Made by a program: the position numbers and the translations under genes
The notes under the pieces: model-generated
The model's input: the letters and a program-made list of their open reading frames with translations, nothing else
The model's database searches: none
What the model was told of the DNA's origin: nothing
Shown here: in pieces, positions 34,259 to 43,179 of the stretch
Layout: each line of letters opens with the position of its first letter
Position numbering within the stretch: the first letter of the stretch is position 1
From: GCA-2731375 sp964344935
GTDB lineage: Bacteria; Pseudomonadota; Alphaproteobacteria; GCA-2731375
Assembly (NCBI GenBank): GCA_964344935.1
Contig: CAYFPL010000004.1
Location: forward strand, 496,001 to 560,000
Direction of reading: 5' to 3'
DNA length: 64,000 nucleotides

Positions 34259-35035
34259 ATGGCCCGCTTGACCGGCAAAACCGCACTGATTACCGGCGCG
34301 ACGGGCGGCATCGGCGCTGCCACGGCCCGTCTGTTCGCGGCAGAAGGCGCCAATGTGGTGCTATGCGACCTTGATGACAGCGCCTGCCGGAGTTTGGCGG
34401 ATGAAATCGGCGACATGGCAATGCCCGCGGCCATGGATGTGGCGAACGAGGCGGATTGGCAGACAACGTTCGACCAGGCGGTCGCGCACTTTGGACGCAT
34501 CGACGTCGTGATGAACTGCGCCGGCTTATTCGACGGCACATTGTTAGAAGAGAGCACAATCGAGACATTCGACCGCCTGTGCGATGTGAACCTGAAAGGG
34601 GTCTATCTTGGGTGCAGGTTCGCTGTTCAGCACATGAAGTATCGTGATGTCTCCCTGTCCAGCGCTTCCATCATAAATGTGTCGTCCACGGCCGGATTTG
34701 TCGGCACCCCGCGCTCGGGGATCTACACCATGACCAAGGGCGGCGTGCGTCTGTTCACCAAGGCGGTCGCCGTCGAAGTGGCTGAACTCGGCTACAACAT
34801 CCGCTGCAATTCCCTGCATCCGGGCGGCACGGATACGGCGATGTTCGATGAGACCCTGGCGCACAGGGGCATTTCGCGTGAGGCATTTCAGGAAGCCGCG
34901 AAAACCAGAAATCCCCTTGGACGTCTTGCCCGCCCCGAGGAGATTGCCAATGGCGCGCTTTTCCTGGCCAGCGAAGAGTCATCGTTCATGACGGGCGCCG
35001 AACTACCGATGGATGGCGGTTACGCGGCGCGGTAG
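34259..35035 (+). CDS. Short-chain dehydrogenase/reductase (SDR)
   Basis: 258 residues. TGATGGIGAATARLFAAEG, NCAGLFDG, NVSSTAGFVG (catalytic Ser), Tyr-x3-Lys in YTMTKGGVRLF and PMDGGYAAR at the end make a classical SDR; the Asp in LCDLDDS after beta-2 suggests NAD(H). The ATG follows the hydrolase stop by two bases and has no clear ribosome site of its own, so it is read by coupling. An alternative GTG at 34229 would overlap the hydrolase. Confidence 0.88.
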   Translation: MARLTGKTALITGATGGIGAATARLFAAEGANVVLCDLDDSACRSLADEIGDMAMPAAMDVANEADWQTTFDQAVAHFGRIDVVMNCAGLFDGTLLEESTIETFDRLCDVNLKGVYLGCRFAVQHMKYRDVSLSSASIINVSSTAGFVGTPRSGIYTMTKGGVRLFTKAVAVEVAELGYNIRCNSLHPGGTDTAMFDETLAHRGISREAFQEAAKTRNPLGRLARPEEIANGALFLASEESSFMTGAELPMDGGYAAR

Positions 35036-35056
35036 ACCGCGCGACCAGGGGAGCGC

Positions 35057-35644
35057 TCAGCCACTTTGATACCAGCGGCGCATGAACCGATCGGCGCGGG
35101 CAAGCCGTCGCTCGATGAAGCTTCGGGTGGCTTCGAAATTTTCAGATCCGTCGTTACACCAGCGCAGGACCGCCGCCCCGAACAACACGGTCAAACCCAG
35201 TTCCTCAACTGATTTTTGCCGCCCAGCGGCATCAAGGCGGGCAGCCTCGCGTAGCCATTGCACGCGACGGCTTGTGGCCACCACCAGGGCGGCTTGCAGG
35301 TGGATGTGGCTGGGCTCGAACTTGTAGCGCAGAATGGCCTTGAGATGGCTGCGCCGCCCGGAAAGCGCCGTGAACCAGGCGATCATGGCGGCGTAAATGC
35401 GTTCAGGTGCTGGGGCCTCTGCCAGGTCGGCGCATTCAGCGGTCCCCAGCATGGTGTCGTCCGCCCGTTCCAGCCAGGCGTTTGCGACAGCGTCCAGGTC
35501 GGGAAAATGCGCCCTGATCTCGGGCAAAGTTACGCCCAGTCGATCGGCAACCTTGTGCAGCCGTACATGTGCCCAGCCGGCTTCATCGGCCATTTCCAGG
35601 GCGGTGTCGATAATTGCGTCTCGCAACGGTCGTTTGCGGGGCAT
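35057..35644 (-). CDS. TetR-family transcriptional regulator
   Basis: 195 residues. HTH at about residues 20-50 (HVRLHKVADRLGVTLPEIRAHFPDLDAV) is TetR-like, with PEIRAHF in place of the usual SAVYRHF. The C-terminal domain (about 70-195) has no sequence I recognise. It converges on the SDR gene 22 bases away. Its own promoter region lies before 35645, away from the LLM gene. A candidate regulator of the hydrolase-SDR or flavoprotein genes. Confidence 0.75.
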   Translation of the reverse strand: MPRKRPLRDAIIDTALEMADEAGWAHVRLHKVADRLGVTLPEIRAHFPDLDAVANAWLERADDTMLGTAECADLAEAPAPERIYAAMIAWFTALSGRRSHLKAILRYKFEPSHIHLQAALVVATSRRVQWLREAARLDAAGRQKSVEELGLTVLFGAAVLRWCNDGSENFEATRSFIERRLARADRFMRRWYQSG

Positions 35645-35736
35645 ATCCCTATTCCCCTGATGGGCGCGCCTGCGTCTGCTTGTCTTTCTATATGACCCTG
35701 GCAGAGGCCAAATTCCATTCCGGCAACACTATTGTG

Positions 35737-36762
35737 CTAAGCCGCCTCGAAACCCTTTACCACTTCGGCCCATTTTTCCACCGGATCATCATCGGGGATG
35801 GGGTAGTAGGTGGCGATACGCTGGACCAGGCCGCTGTAGCGTTTCTTGAGGGCGGCGCCGAGGCCACTGAAATCGGCCGAGATGGAAACCTCTGCCATCA
35901 ATTCATCGGGTACCATCGAAGGCATCTTCTCCATCTCACCCGTCCGCATGACGCCGCTCAATTTCTTGCCCAGGTCCTCGAAGCCGTGATGGCGTAATAG
36001 GGCGCGGTAGCTGGGCGTGGACGCATAAAAGGCGATCTGCTCGCGGATCTGCCGTTCGGAAGCGCTGCGTTCCGCCTCGGTCTCGCCCAGGACCGCGAAG
36101 ACCGAGGCATGCAGATCAAGGTCATCAACACTTCGGCCCGCCATTTTCGCGCCCTCGTCAATCGCCGGGCGCACCACGTCCGTGAGGTAGGCGGTGGAAT
36201 GCATCGGGTGGACGTGGAAGCCGTCCGCCACCTCGCCCGCCACCCGGCACATGCGCGGGTTCACGCCGGCCACATAGATGGGAATATGGGGATGCTCGAT
36301 AGGACCAGGGTTGAAGGCCGGATTGGTCAGGATGAATTTATAGAAGGGGCCCTGGTAATCGGGCTTGGTGCCGTTCTGAAAGTTATCGAAGATGGCACGC
36401 AGGCAGCGGATATAGTCCGTCAGCCGGGCTGCGGGATGTTCGAACGGCATATCATAGCGCCGCTCCACATGGGCCCGGACCTGGGTGCCAAGGCCGAGGT
36501 GAAAGCGTCCGTTGCTGGCCCGTTGCAAATCCCAGGCCGCCTGCGCCGTGGCGAAGGGGCTGCGTCCGAAGGCGACAGCGATGTTGGTGCCGATATGCAC
36601 CCGCTCCGTCGCCATTGCTGCCGCCACCAGGGGCAGGAACGGATCGTGCCCGGCCTCGAAGCTCCAAACGGCATCGAAACCCATCGCCTCTGCCCGTTTG
36701 GCCATACCGGCTGCTAGGTCGGGATAGAGGCTGCCCAATTGCGTATCGATCTTGATGCTCAT
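35737..36762 (-). CDS. LLM-class (luciferase-like) flavin or F420-dependent oxidoreductase
   Basis: 341 residues. Luciferase-like TIM barrel: AEAMGFDAVWSFEAGHDPFL, TNIAVAFGRSPFATAQAAWD, RFHLGLGTQVRAHVERRY, IYVAGVNPRMCRVAGEVADG. The pattern fits the F420-type LLM subfamily (often named probable F420-dependent oxidoreductase); FMN use is also possible. The start at 36762 has GGGGAGAATT upstream. It is 19 bases after the CoA-transferase gene on the same strand, so probably in one operon. Confidence 0.85.
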   Translation of the reverse strand: MSIKIDTQLGSLYPDLAAGMAKRAEAMGFDAVWSFEAGHDPFLPLVAAAMATERVHIGTNIAVAFGRSPFATAQAAWDLQRASNGRFHLGLGTQVRAHVERRYDMPFEHPAARLTDYIRCLRAIFDNFQNGTKPDYQGPFYKFILTNPAFNPGPIEHPHIPIYVAGVNPRMCRVAGEVADGFHVHPMHSTAYLTDVVRPAIDEGAKMAGRSVDDLDLHASVFAVLGETEAERSASERQIREQIAFYASTPSYRALLRHHGFEDLGKKLSGVMRTGEMEKMPSMVPDELMAEVSISADFSGLGAALKKRYSGLVQRIATYYPIPDDDPVEKWAEVVKGFEAA

Positions 36763-36781
36763 AATTCTCCCCAACCGAAGT

Positions 36782-37987
36782 TTAAATCACGCCGCTGTTG
36801 CGAAATGCCTGAATGGCGTCGGCGTCATATCCAAGTTCGCCCAGCAGCTCGTCCGTGTGCTGGCCCAAGAGGGGCCCGGGGCTGGTGGCCTCGGGCTCGC
36901 CGTTGGAGGCATGGAATCCAGCGCCGGTAACGGTAATCTCACCCTCCATGCCGGGCGGGGCCGGCATCGTCATCAATACCCCGCGATGCGCCATCTGCGG
37001 GAAGGCGACCAATTGCGGAATGCTATGCACCGGGGCCACGGGCACGCCGGCAGTGCCCAGGCGTTCGATCCAGTTGGCCGTGGTGTCGGTCGCCAGGATC
37101 TCTGCGATTATGGCGCGGGTTTCATCGGCCCGTTCCACCCGGCCCTGCACCGTGGCAAAGCGGGGATCGTCGGCCAGTTCGGGCTGGTCCATGGCCATGC
37201 ACATCTTTTCCGTCATGGCGTCGGTGATCACGGTCATCTGGATATGGCCGTCCTTGGTGGGCCAGGTATCGGCCGTGCCCTGATAGGTGGGCGATGTATT
37301 GCCCACGCGTTCCGGTTCCTGCCCGACGAGGAGATACTTGGCGATCACCGGGCTCAACATGGTCATGGCGCTGTCGAGCATTGCCACATCCAAGTATTGC
37401 CCTTCGCCAGTCTGCGAACGGCGAAACAGGGCCGAGGATATGGCAAAGGCGGCCGTGATGCCCGAGGCAATGTCCACCGGCATGTAGCCCACGCGCAACG
37501 GCCCCGTGTCCGGCGTGCCGGTAACGCTCATCATGCCCGAGGCCGCCTGGATAGCACCGTCGTAAGCTGCCTGCCCTGCCATAGGGCCCTGCTGGCCGTA
37601 CCCTGAGATGGAGCAATAGATGATATCCGGCTTGATGGCGCGCACCGCATCGTAGCCATAGCCGAGGCGTTCGATCACGCCGGCCTTGAAGTTTTCGATC
37701 ACCACGTCGGCATTGGCTAAAAGCCGCTCGAGGATTTCCCTGGCGTCGGGATTCTTCAGATCGACGGTGATGCCTCGCTTGTTAGCGTTGACGCCCAGAA
37801 ATGCCGGCGACAACTTCAGATCAGCCAGATCATTGTTGGCCATCATGGTGCGCATCTGATCGCCCTGTCCGGGTTGTTCGATCTTGATCACGTCGGCTCC
37901 CAACAGGGCCAGTTGTCCCGCGGCGAACGGCCCAGCCAGAACCTGGCTGAAGTCAACGACCCGGAGGCCCTCAAACGCTTTTGTCAT
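36782..37987 (-). CDS. CaiB/BaiF class III CoA-transferase
   Basis: 401 residues from the ATG at 37987 (GGAG upstream; an earlier in-frame GTG is unlikely). LRVVDFSQVLAGPFAAGQLA, VVIENFKAGVIERLGYGYD, IYCSISGYGQQGP and the catalytic Asp in VGYMPVDIASG are all present. Full length. Similar to formyl-, succinyl- or carnitine-type CoA-transferases; substrate unknown. It leads the operon with the LLM oxidoreductase and is divergent from the large cyclase (63-base gap). Confidence 0.88.
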   Translation of the reverse strand: MTKAFEGLRVVDFSQVLAGPFAAGQLALLGADVIKIEQPGQGDQMRTMMANNDLADLKLSPAFLGVNANKRGITVDLKNPDAREILERLLANADVVIENFKAGVIERLGYGYDAVRAIKPDIIYCSISGYGQQGPMAGQAAYDGAIQAASGMMSVTGTPDTGPLRVGYMPVDIASGITAAFAISSALFRRSQTGEGQYLDVAMLDSAMTMLSPVIAKYLLVGQEPERVGNTSPTYQGTADTWPTKDGHIQMTVITDAMTEKMCMAMDQPELADDPRFATVQGRVERADETRAIIAEILATDTTANWIERLGTAGVPVAPVHSIPQLVAFPQMAHRGVLMTMPAPPGMEGEITVTGAGFHASNGEPEATSPGPLLGQHTDELLGELGYDADAIQAFRNSGVI

Positions 37988-38050
37988 TCTTTGCACTCCA
38001 AGCCCTCTATCTGTGGCAATATTTCATAAGGTAGTTGTGAGAGGGCGGCA

Positions 38051-41000
38051 ATGTCGATGCCGGACATTCGAAGCTGGTTGGCCAACCTAGGACTTGGCGA
38101 TCATGCCCCGATGTTTGAGGAAAACCGTATCGATTTCGATGTCCTCGCGGAATTGACCGAGGCCGACCTGCGGGAACTGGGTTTGCCGCTTGGCGACCGT
38201 AAGCGCCTGATACGGGCGATCGAGGATTTAACCTCCGACGAGGCGGCGGAACCGGAGGGTGAGAGGCGGCAGGTTGCCGTCCTGTTCGCTGACATATCCG
38301 GCTTTACGTCATTGGCGGCGGAGCGGGACGCGGAAGAAACCCATCAGCTTTTGAACCGGTTCTTTGCCGCTGTCGATGTGGTGGTGCAGGGATTCGGCGG
38401 CAACATCGACAAGCATATCGGCGATGCGGTCATGGCCGTATTCGGCGCCCCCATTGCCCATACCGATGATCCAGAACGGGCCGTCCGTGCCGCGTTGGCC
38501 GTGCATATTGCCGCGGCTGAGTTGGAGCCGCCCTTGCGTGTGCATATTGGCGTTGCCGCGGGCCAGGTGGTCGCTTCGCGGACGGGCAGCGCGGCGCATC
38601 AGGAATATACCGTGACCGGCGATACGGTAAACCTCGCCTCTCGCCTGACGGATCTGGCGAAGGCCGGTGAAACCCTGATTTCTGCCAGTGTGCAGGCTGA
38701 ATTGGCGGACCGCCTGGAAGGCGAGAGTCTGGGCCAAAGGATCCTGCCAGGACTGCCGGAAACTGTTGCGGTCTTTCGTGTCGACGCCATCGCCGAGGCG
38801 CGGGTATTCGCCGGCGGCAATTTTATCGGACGATCGCGGGAGATAGAGCTGTGCCGTTCAGCCCTCGAAGCCACTTTGCGGGAGGGAGCAGGCCGCGCCT
38901 TGTATTTCCGTGGCGAAGCGGGGATCGGGAAAAGCCGCCTGTTGCATGAGTGCCAAAGACTGGCACAGGAGCGCGGTTTCCAGGTGCATGGCGGTCAGGT
39001 GCTGGATTTCGGCGCCGGCGAGGGCCAGGATGCCATCGCCATGTTGCTACGCGGGCTGCTCGGGCTGGCGCCTGGTGCAGGACCCAATCAGCGAACTGTT
39101 GCCGCTGCTGATACGGTAGAGGCAGGCCTCATAGAGGCCGCGCAACGGCCGCACCTGAACGATCTGTTGAATCTGTCTCAGGATGAGGAAGAACGGGTTC
39201 TGTTCGAGGCCATGGACAATGCCCAGCGCAACCAGGGCCGGATCGATGTCCTGGCGACCATGGTTGAAAACCTGGCGGCACGGTCGCCCCTGTTGCTATG
39301 CCTGGAAGATCTGCATTGGGCACAAGGCGCGGTGCTGGAACATTTGGCGGCGTTGGTTACGGTTTCCCGCTCTCATCCGGTGATGCTGCTGCTGACATCT
39401 AGGATCCAGGGCGATCCTATAGATGCCGCGTGGTACGAGCGCGTTGCACCGGCGGTGGTTGAGAGATTGGACCTGCAGCCTTTGGATGCCGGCGAGGCAT
39501 TGCAATTGATCGGCGATTTTCATGGCATCAACCGGGATCATGCCGCGGTCTTCATCGAACGCGCCGGCGGCAATCCGCTGTTTCTGGAGCAACTTTTACG
39601 CAGCGCCGAAAGCGACGAAGGCGACGTCATCCCTGGGTCCGTGCAAAGTGTGGTGCAGGCCCGCATCGACGCCCTGCCGGCGCGGGATCGTGCCGCATTG
39701 CAGGCCGCTTCCGTCCTGGGACAGCGCTTCACGCTCGAGGCCTTGCGCCATTTGATGGATGACGGCGACTATCAGCCCGACAACTTGCTCCACTACAACA
39801 TGATCCGGCGTTCGGAAGGCGCGTTTCAGTTCTACCATGCCCTCTTTAGAGAGACCGTGCATGGTGCCTTTCTCACCGAGCGGCGGCAGCAATTGCACCT
39901 GCGCGCGGCTGATTGGTTCCAGGACCGCGATGCCGTGCTTCATGCCGAGCATTTGGGCGAGGCGGGTTCAGACCGGGCCGCGGGCGCCTTTGAACGGGCA
40001 GCGCGGGCCGAGGCCGCCGCCTTTCGCATCGAACAGGCGCTTGCACTGGTCGATCGCGGCATGAGTTTCCTTGCCAGCGGGTCGAACCCATTTGACCTGA
40101 CCGTCTATCGGGCGGACTTGTTGCGCGAGTTGGGCCGCCCGGCTGAAGCGCTTGAAGCCTGGCAGGCGGCATTGGAGCTGGCGGAGACGGACGAACAGCG
40201 CTGCCCTGTCTGGATCGGCATCGCCGCCGCCAACCGCCTCATGGGGCAGGGAGAGGCGGCCCTGGCGGAGCTGGATTTGGCTGAAGCCGTGGCCCGCCGG
40301 CAGGATGGTCACAAGGAACTGGCTGAAATCTATTTCTATCGCGGCGGATTGGCCTTCGCCGCCGGCCGCTTCGATGAATGCCTGACCTTGCAGAACCAGA
40401 CCCTGCGACATGCCCGCGCCGCCGGTGACCCGGAATGGGAGGCAACGGCACTGGGCGGGCTGATGGATGCCGAATATGCCCGCGGCCGCATGCGAAATGC
40501 CCTCGACAACCTGGACCGTTGCCTGGCGCTTTGCCGGGAACACGGCATCTTGCGTATCGAGGCGCGCAACCGCTTCATGCGCGGTGTGGTGGGGCGCTAC
40601 CTGCACACTCAGGCAGAGTCCATCACGGCTTTGAAGGAAGCCATAGATCTTTCCGACCGCATTCACGATGTCCGTGGGGCCATGATGCCGCGCCTCATCT
40701 CCAGTGAAATTCTGATTGATATGGCGCAATACGATGCCGCCGATGTGCCTTTGCAACAGGCGCTTTCCATTGCCAGGTCGCTAGGCAATAGGCGTATCGA
40801 GCTTTATCTGTTGTATGAAGCGGCGCGCCGTTTCTTTGCCTTGAAGGAGAGTGGCCAGGCCTTGGAGCATCTGGAGCAGGCCATTAGCATGGGTCGCGAG
40901 ACCGGCATTCATTTTCACGGCCCGCGTCTTTTCGCACTGCGGGCGCGGCTAAGCGGCGATCAGGATGAATGCATGCGCTGGCTGGACGAAGGCGCGGCCC

Positions 41001-41293
41001 TGGTCAGCGAGGGCGCCAACGCCCACAATGTCCTCTGGTTTTACCGTGACGCGATCGATGCCTGCCTGGCGAAAGAGTTGTTGGCTCAGGCTCGCGACTA
41101 TTGCGACGCCTTGACTGCTTATACCGGTGCCGATCCCTTGCCTTGGGCCGATTTCTTTGCAGCGCGCGGCCGTGCCCTGGCCGATTGCGCGGACGGCAAA
41201 GGGGATCGTGAAGAGGTGCAGCGGGTAAGCGACCAGGGTCAAGAATTGGGGCTGCTTATCGGCTTGCCGGAATTGCAAAGGCATTTGAGCTGA
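38051..41293 (+). CDS. SAM / adenylate cyclase / AAA-type ATPase / TPR signalling protein
   Basis: 1080 residues in four parts. 1-65: a SAM domain (IRSWLANLGLGDHAPMFEEN). 75-205: class III cyclase with metal Asp81 (FADISGF) and Asp125 (KHIGDAVMAVFG), where Lys121 fits ATP choice, and TVTGDTVNLASRL. 255-560: an AAA-16-type ATPase with Walker A GEAGIGKS at about 288-295 and Walker B LLLCLEDLHW at 414-423. 690-1000: TPR-like helical repeats. This matches the large multidomain cyclases in which a STAND-type ATPase module controls the cyclase. No membrane segment. It probably makes cAMP on a protein or ligand signal. Confidence 0.9.
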   Translation: MSMPDIRSWLANLGLGDHAPMFEENRIDFDVLAELTEADLRELGLPLGDRKRLIRAIEDLTSDEAAEPEGERRQVAVLFADISGFTSLAAERDAEETHQLLNRFFAAVDVVVQGFGGNIDKHIGDAVMAVFGAPIAHTDDPERAVRAALAVHIAAAELEPPLRVHIGVAAGQVVASRTGSAAHQEYTVTGDTVNLASRLTDLAKAGETLISASVQAELADRLEGESLGQRILPGLPETVAVFRVDAIAEARVFAGGNFIGRSREIELCRSALEATLREGAGRALYFRGEAGIGKSRLLHECQRLAQERGFQVHGGQVLDFGAGEGQDAIAMLLRGLLGLAPGAGPNQRTVAAADTVEAGLIEAAQRPHLNDLLNLSQDEEERVLFEAMDNAQRNQGRIDVLATMVENLAARSPLLLCLEDLHWAQGAVLEHLAALVTVSRSHPVMLLLTSRIQGDPIDAAWYERVAPAVVERLDLQPLDAGEALQLIGDFHGINRDHAAVFIERAGGNPLFLEQLLRSAESDEGDVIPGSVQSVVQARIDALPARDRAALQAASVLGQRFTLEALRHLMDDGDYQPDNLLHYNMIRRSEGAFQFYHALFRETVHGAFLTERRQQLHLRAADWFQDRDAVLHAEHLGEAGSDRAAGAFERAARAEAAAFRIEQALALVDRGMSFLASGSNPFDLTVYRADLLRELGRPAEALEAWQAALELAETDEQRCPVWIGIAAANRLMGQGEAALAELDLAEAVARRQDGHKELAEIYFYRGGLAFAAGRFDECLTLQNQTLRHARAAGDPEWEATALGGLMDAEYARGRMRNALDNLDRCLALCREHGILRIEARNRFMRGVVGRYLHTQAESITALKEAIDLSDRIHDVRGAMMPRLISSEILIDMAQYDAADVPLQQALSIARSLGNRRIELYLLYEAARRFFALKESGQALEHLEQAISMGRETGIHFHGPRLFALRARLSGDQDECMRWLDEGAALVSEGANAHNVLWFYRDAIDACLAKELLAQARDYCDALTAYTGADPLPWADFFAARGRALADCADGKGDREEVQRVSDQGQELGLLIGLPELQRHLS

Positions 41294-41372
41294 GCCCCCT
41301 CGACAAGGCGTGGCGGTCCGGCTACATGCTCATTCAGGAAACCGACAACAGGATTGAATTCAGGAGGACGTC

Positions 41373-41789
41373 ATGAAAGACAGTTTGCAACCGGGGTTGA
41401 AGATCACCCGTCGCTATGATGTGGACAAGGACAAGACGATCGACTTCATGGGCGACGAACTGCGCGTTTACGCCACGCCGATGATGGTGATGGACGTGGA
41501 ACGGACCTGCCTGGAACTGATGTCGGAACATGCCGATGAGGGTGAAAGTTCCGTGGGCGCCCGGGTGGAAATCGACCATATGGGACCGACCTTGCTGAAT
41601 ATGTGGGTCGAAGTCCGGGCCGAGGTGGTCGAGGTCAAGGGCCCAAAGGTGGTGTTCGACGTGGAAGTCCATGACGCCCTGGATCAAGTCGGCAAGGCCC
41701 GCCATATCCGTTTCATGATCGATATGGAAGGTCAGAAGGGGCGGCTGGAGAAGAAGGCGGCCAAGGCCAAGGAAGCCGGCGCGCTTTAA
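41373..41789 (+). CDS. Thioesterase-like hotdog-fold protein
   Basis: 138 residues. The pattern VYATPMMVMDVERTCLELMSEH then SSVGARVEIDHMGPTLLNMWVEV follows the FlK/acyl-CoA thioesterase group of the hotdog fold, where Thr, Glu and His (here T, E and H in these motifs) form the active site. The Lys-rich C-terminal tail is extra. Likely hydrolyses an acyl-CoA; substrate unknown. It is on the same strand as, but 130 bases before, the thiolase gene. GGAGGACGTC precedes the ATG. Confidence 0.78.
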   Translation: MKDSLQPGLKITRRYDVDKDKTIDFMGDELRVYATPMMVMDVERTCLELMSEHADEGESSVGARVEIDHMGPTLLNMWVEVRAEVVEVKGPKVVFDVEVHDALDQVGKARHIRFMIDMEGQKGRLEKKAAKAKEAGAL

Positions 41790-41919
41790 CCCGGTCGAAA
41801 TTATCCGTCAATTGCTCTCGAATGCCTGCGGCAATGTTACGCCTTGCCGATGGGGCCTGGAGTGGTAGTTTGAGCCGCAATACTTACGAAATTCTGTCAC
41901 CGCGAAAGGAGCGGATGAG

Positions 41920-43110
41920 ATGAGCGAACAAGATCCCATTGTCATCGTCGGCAATGCGCGCACGCCCATGGGCGGCATGATGGGGGATTTTTCCCCTGTT
42001 TCGGCCTCTGAATTGGGTGCTGGCGCCATCGAGGCGGCCATGCAGCGCGCCGGCATCACTGGCGACGACGTTGACGAAGTGATCATGGGCAATGTCCTCG
42101 GTGCGGGCCAAGGCCAGGCGCCGGCGCGACAGGCCTCCAAGGGCGCGGGCATTCCCGACGCTGTCGGCGCCACGACGATCAACAAGATGTGCGGCTCGGG
42201 CATGAAGGCGGCCATGTTCGGCCATGACCTGATCGTTGCCGGCTCGGCCGAGGTGGTCGTCGCGGGCGGCATGGAGAGCATGACCAACGCACCCTATTTG
42301 CTGGAAAAGGCGCGCAGCGGCATGCGCCTGGGCCATGGCGAGATCAAGGATCATATGTTCCTGGATGGGCTGGAAGACGCCTACGACAAGGGTCTGGCCA
42401 TGGGTGTCTTTGCCGAACGTACGGCCCAGCACTACCAGTTCACCCGGGAACAGCAGGATGCCTATGCCATCGAATCCCTGACGCGAGCCCAGGCGGCAAC
42501 GGCCGATGGCAGTTTCTCCGGCGAGATTTCGCCGTTCACGGTCAAGGAGCGCAAGGGCGAACGTCTGGTCGAGATCGACGAACAGCCCGGCAACGCCAAC
42601 ATCGAGAAAATTCCCTCCCTGCGACCGGCATTCGCCAAGGACGGCTCGGTTACGGCGGCGAATTCGTCCTCCATTTCCGACGGCGCGGCCGCCCTCGTGA
42701 TGATGCGCCAATCGGAAGCGGAAAAACGCGGGTTGACGCCATTGGCGCGTATTGTCGGCCATGCCACCCATGCCCAGGAGCCGGCCTGGTTCACCACCGC
42801 TCCTATTGGCGCAGTCAACAAGCTGTTCGAGAAGACCGGCTGGGACAAAGCCGAGGTGGATTTGTTCGAGGTCAACGAAGCTTTTGCCGTGGTCACCATG
42901 GCGGCCATGCGGGAACTGGACCTGCCCCATGATCAGGTCAATATCCACGGCGGTGCCTGTGCATTGGGCCATCCCATCGGTGCGTCCGGCGCGCGCATTC
43001 TGGTCACCTTGATGGCGGCGCTGCAAAAAACCGGCGGCAAGAAGGGGGTTGCCACCCTGTGCATTGGTGGTGGGGAAGCCACGGCGATGGCGCTGGAGAT
43101 GCTGCACTAG
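41920..43110 (+). CDS. Acetyl-CoA C-acetyltransferase (thiolase)
   Basis: 396 residues. Catalytic Cys91 (NKMCGSGMKA), His351 (GHPIGASG) and Cys381 (LCIGGGEATA) are all in place. It makes or splits acetoacetyl-CoA or a longer 3-oxoacyl-CoA. It resembles the biosynthetic PhaA/AtoB type. GAAAGGAGCGGATGAG precedes the ATG. Followed 69 bases on by an acyl-CoA dehydrogenase and then a CoA-transferase, it fits an acyl-CoA degradation cluster. Confidence 0.93.
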   Translation: MSEQDPIVIVGNARTPMGGMMGDFSPVSASELGAGAIEAAMQRAGITGDDVDEVIMGNVLGAGQGQAPARQASKGAGIPDAVGATTINKMCGSGMKAAMFGHDLIVAGSAEVVVAGGMESMTNAPYLLEKARSGMRLGHGEIKDHMFLDGLEDAYDKGLAMGVFAERTAQHYQFTREQQDAYAIESLTRAQAATADGSFSGEISPFTVKERKGERLVEIDEQPGNANIEKIPSLRPAFAKDGSVTAANSSSISDGAAALVMMRQSEAEKRGLTPLARIVGHATHAQEPAWFTTAPIGAVNKLFEKTGWDKAEVDLFEVNEAFAVVTMAAMRELDLPHDQVNIHGGACALGHPIGASGARILVTLMAALQKTGGKKGVATLCIGGGEATAMALEMLH

Positions 43111-43179
43111 GCCTGTACGCTCGAGAATTAGGGGACAACATAGGGGGACGGACAAGAACCAGCGACTAGGAGTAGAGGT

